Source: Coriobacteriia bacterium (lineage in GTDB: Bacteria > Actinomycetota > Coriobacteriia > Coriobacteriales > Atopobiaceae). Taken from it: a DNA stretch of 43,363 bases. Positions 42,791 to 43,363 of this stretch are shown piece by piece. The stretch is from contig QAKZ01000014.1 of NCBI GenBank assembly GCA_003150175.1, positions 1 to 43,363 of the forward strand. Reading direction: 5' to 3'. The translations under genes were made by a program, and so were the position numbers. Numbering within the stretch: the stretch's first letter is position 1; each line of letters starts with the position of its first letter. The notes beneath the pieces are model-generated. The model saw nothing but the letters and a program-made list of their open reading frames with translations. It had not been told where the DNA came from and did no database searches.

Positions 42791-42931
42791 TTAGCCGACG
42801 AACGGGATGTCCATGTCCACCAGAAGGTCGTTGCACCATTTGTAATCGAGCGTGTGGTTGCGGTGCATGAGGTTGGCGACGACGCCGGGGTACGCGCCCC
42901 TTGCCTGTGCGGCGGCATAACTGGCGCTCAT
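42791..42931 (-). CDS. Small protein of 46 residues, unknown function
   Basis: It reads MSASYAAAQARGAYPGVVAN, then LMHRNHTLDYKWCNDLLVDM and DIPFVG. There is no membrane segment or signal. A very good ribosome binding site (AAGGAGAGAATA) precedes the ATG, which is the main reason to believe it. It lies 15 nt after the end of another minus-strand frame and in a region of degraded genes, so it may be cargo of a mobile element. Confidence 0.45.
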   Translation of the reverse strand: MSASYAAAQARGAYPGVVANLMHRNHTLDYKWCNDLLVDMDIPFVG

Positions 42932-42946
42932 TATTCTCTCCTTCTG

Positions 42947-43241
42947 TTAGCGGTAGTCCTCAGTCGAGAGAACCTTCACCGCTTGCTCCGCTGCGACGAC
43001 TCGGCGCCAACCTCGTCGCGAATTCGGCGGAGCAGAGCTTGCCCTTGGGCATGGGCGGCCTCGTTTTCTGCGCCTTTCCGGGCACATTGCGCAGGTTCTC
43101 TCCCGAACGCCAAAACCGCATCCAGTTAAAACGTGCCACATTAATGGGCTGAGGAATCTCAGCATAAAAATAGGGGATGCCCTCCGTTGGAAGGAGCCCC
43201 CTTACAAAACATCGGCCTGCATGCAAGCCTCTGTTTTTCAT
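42947..43241 (-). pseudogene. Possible degraded gene upstream of the small protein
   Basis: Protein-like pieces occur in different minus-strand frames: NWMRFWRSGENLRNVPGKA, then GAENEAAHAQGQALLRRIRD, then RVVAAEQAVKVLSTEDYR ending at 42947. No single frame carries all three. This fits a gene broken by frameshifts, but chance open frames in GC-rich DNA cannot be excluded. Confidence 0.25.
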
Positions 43242-43254
43242 TGTGTTCGAGATA

Positions 43255-43363
43255 TTACACCGATCGCGCGTCGATGTTTACTAAGAATTGGCCCCCGTGG
43301 TCACGATAATTGAGCAGTTCGACCACGAGGGTCGTGTCCCTGGACACGGTGAGATGATATTCG
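43255..43363 (-). CDS. C-terminal end of a gene entering from the right edge
   Basis: 35 codons with a TAA stop on the minus strand: EYHLTVSRDTTLVVELLNYR, then DHGGQFLVNIDARSV. The composition is natural for a beta-rich protein end. The gene continues beyond the window, so its identity is unknown. Confidence 0.4.
   Translation of the reverse strand, partial: EYHLTVSRDTTLVVELLNYRDHGGQFLVNIDARSV

Noticed and set aside
1..43363. tRNA, rRNA, tmRNA or RNase P RNA genes
   Set aside because: No T-arm consensus with matching cloverleaf and no rRNA or tmRNA signature was seen on either strand, even beside smpB.
40106..43363. Intact prophage or integrative element
   Set aside because: No integrase, structural phage gene, relaxase or att-site pair is visible; only small degraded pieces are present.

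Overview
The window is high-GC bacterial DNA, with strong GGAGG-type ribosome binding sites, densely packed genes and many intrinsic terminators. Gene content points to a gut actinobacterium of the class Coriobacteriia, probably Collinsella or a relative: a LuxR-type regulator fused to a multi-membrane-span domain, a split transketolase, ftsEX and rnr/smpB neighbourhoods, and AT-poor codon choice. This placement is inferred from gene content and style; no rRNA or tRNA was found to test it.

Layout. (1) 0-9.2 kb: an L-ascorbate-type (ula) sugar-acid locus. It holds an FGGY kinase, a DeoR-family repressor, the three parts of an ascorbate-family PTS (EIIA, EIIC, EIIB), a cytoplasmic beta-propeller-like protein of unknown role, an UlaG-type lactonase, an UlaE-type 3-epimerase and a HAD phosphatase. 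The decarboxylase (UlaD) and 4-epimerase (UlaF) are not in the window. (2) 9.3-13.6 kb: a PilT ATPase and a small membrane protein on the minus strand, abutting a plus-strand repeat adhesin. Both genes at the join have lost their 5' ends near 11,056, so the join is a rearrangement breakpoint or an assembly chimera. (3) 13.6-17.7 kb: a membrane LuxR regulator followed by three uncharacterised envelope-type genes, two of them running together in one frame. (4) 17.7-25.0 kb: azlCD amino-acid exporter, a DUF362 iron-sulfur protein, an APC permease with a metal-dependent amidohydrolase and a LysR regulator, and a spermidine-synthase-like methyltransferase.

(5) 25.1-37.6 kb: housekeeping genes. These are tatA with an unusual C-terminal zinc ribbon, greA, lysS fused to an HD domain, a small transaldolase, split transketolase, ftsE and ftsX, RNase R, a TPR-like protein and smpB. 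(6) 37.6-40.1 kb: a ThrE-type exporter and a YoaK (DUF1275) membrane protein. (7) 40.1-43.4 kb: a lower-GC accessory patch. It holds a 122-bp inverted-repeat element, an AAA/DUF4143 ATPase, four exact-period 23-nt tandem repeats, a broken Abi-family (HEPN-like) gene, and small or degraded reading frames up to the right edge.

How the genes work together. The ula locus would import and phosphorylate a sugar acid, open its lactone and pass the product to pentose phosphate metabolism, where transaldolase and transketolase act. RNase R and SmpB act together in ribosome rescue and decay of faulty mRNA. FtsE and FtsX form the divisome ABC complex. The most unusual signals are the headless-gene junction at 11.06 kb, the LysRS-HD and TatA-zinc-ribbon fusions, the beta-propeller inside the ula locus, and the tandem-repeat/Abi/ATPase patch.
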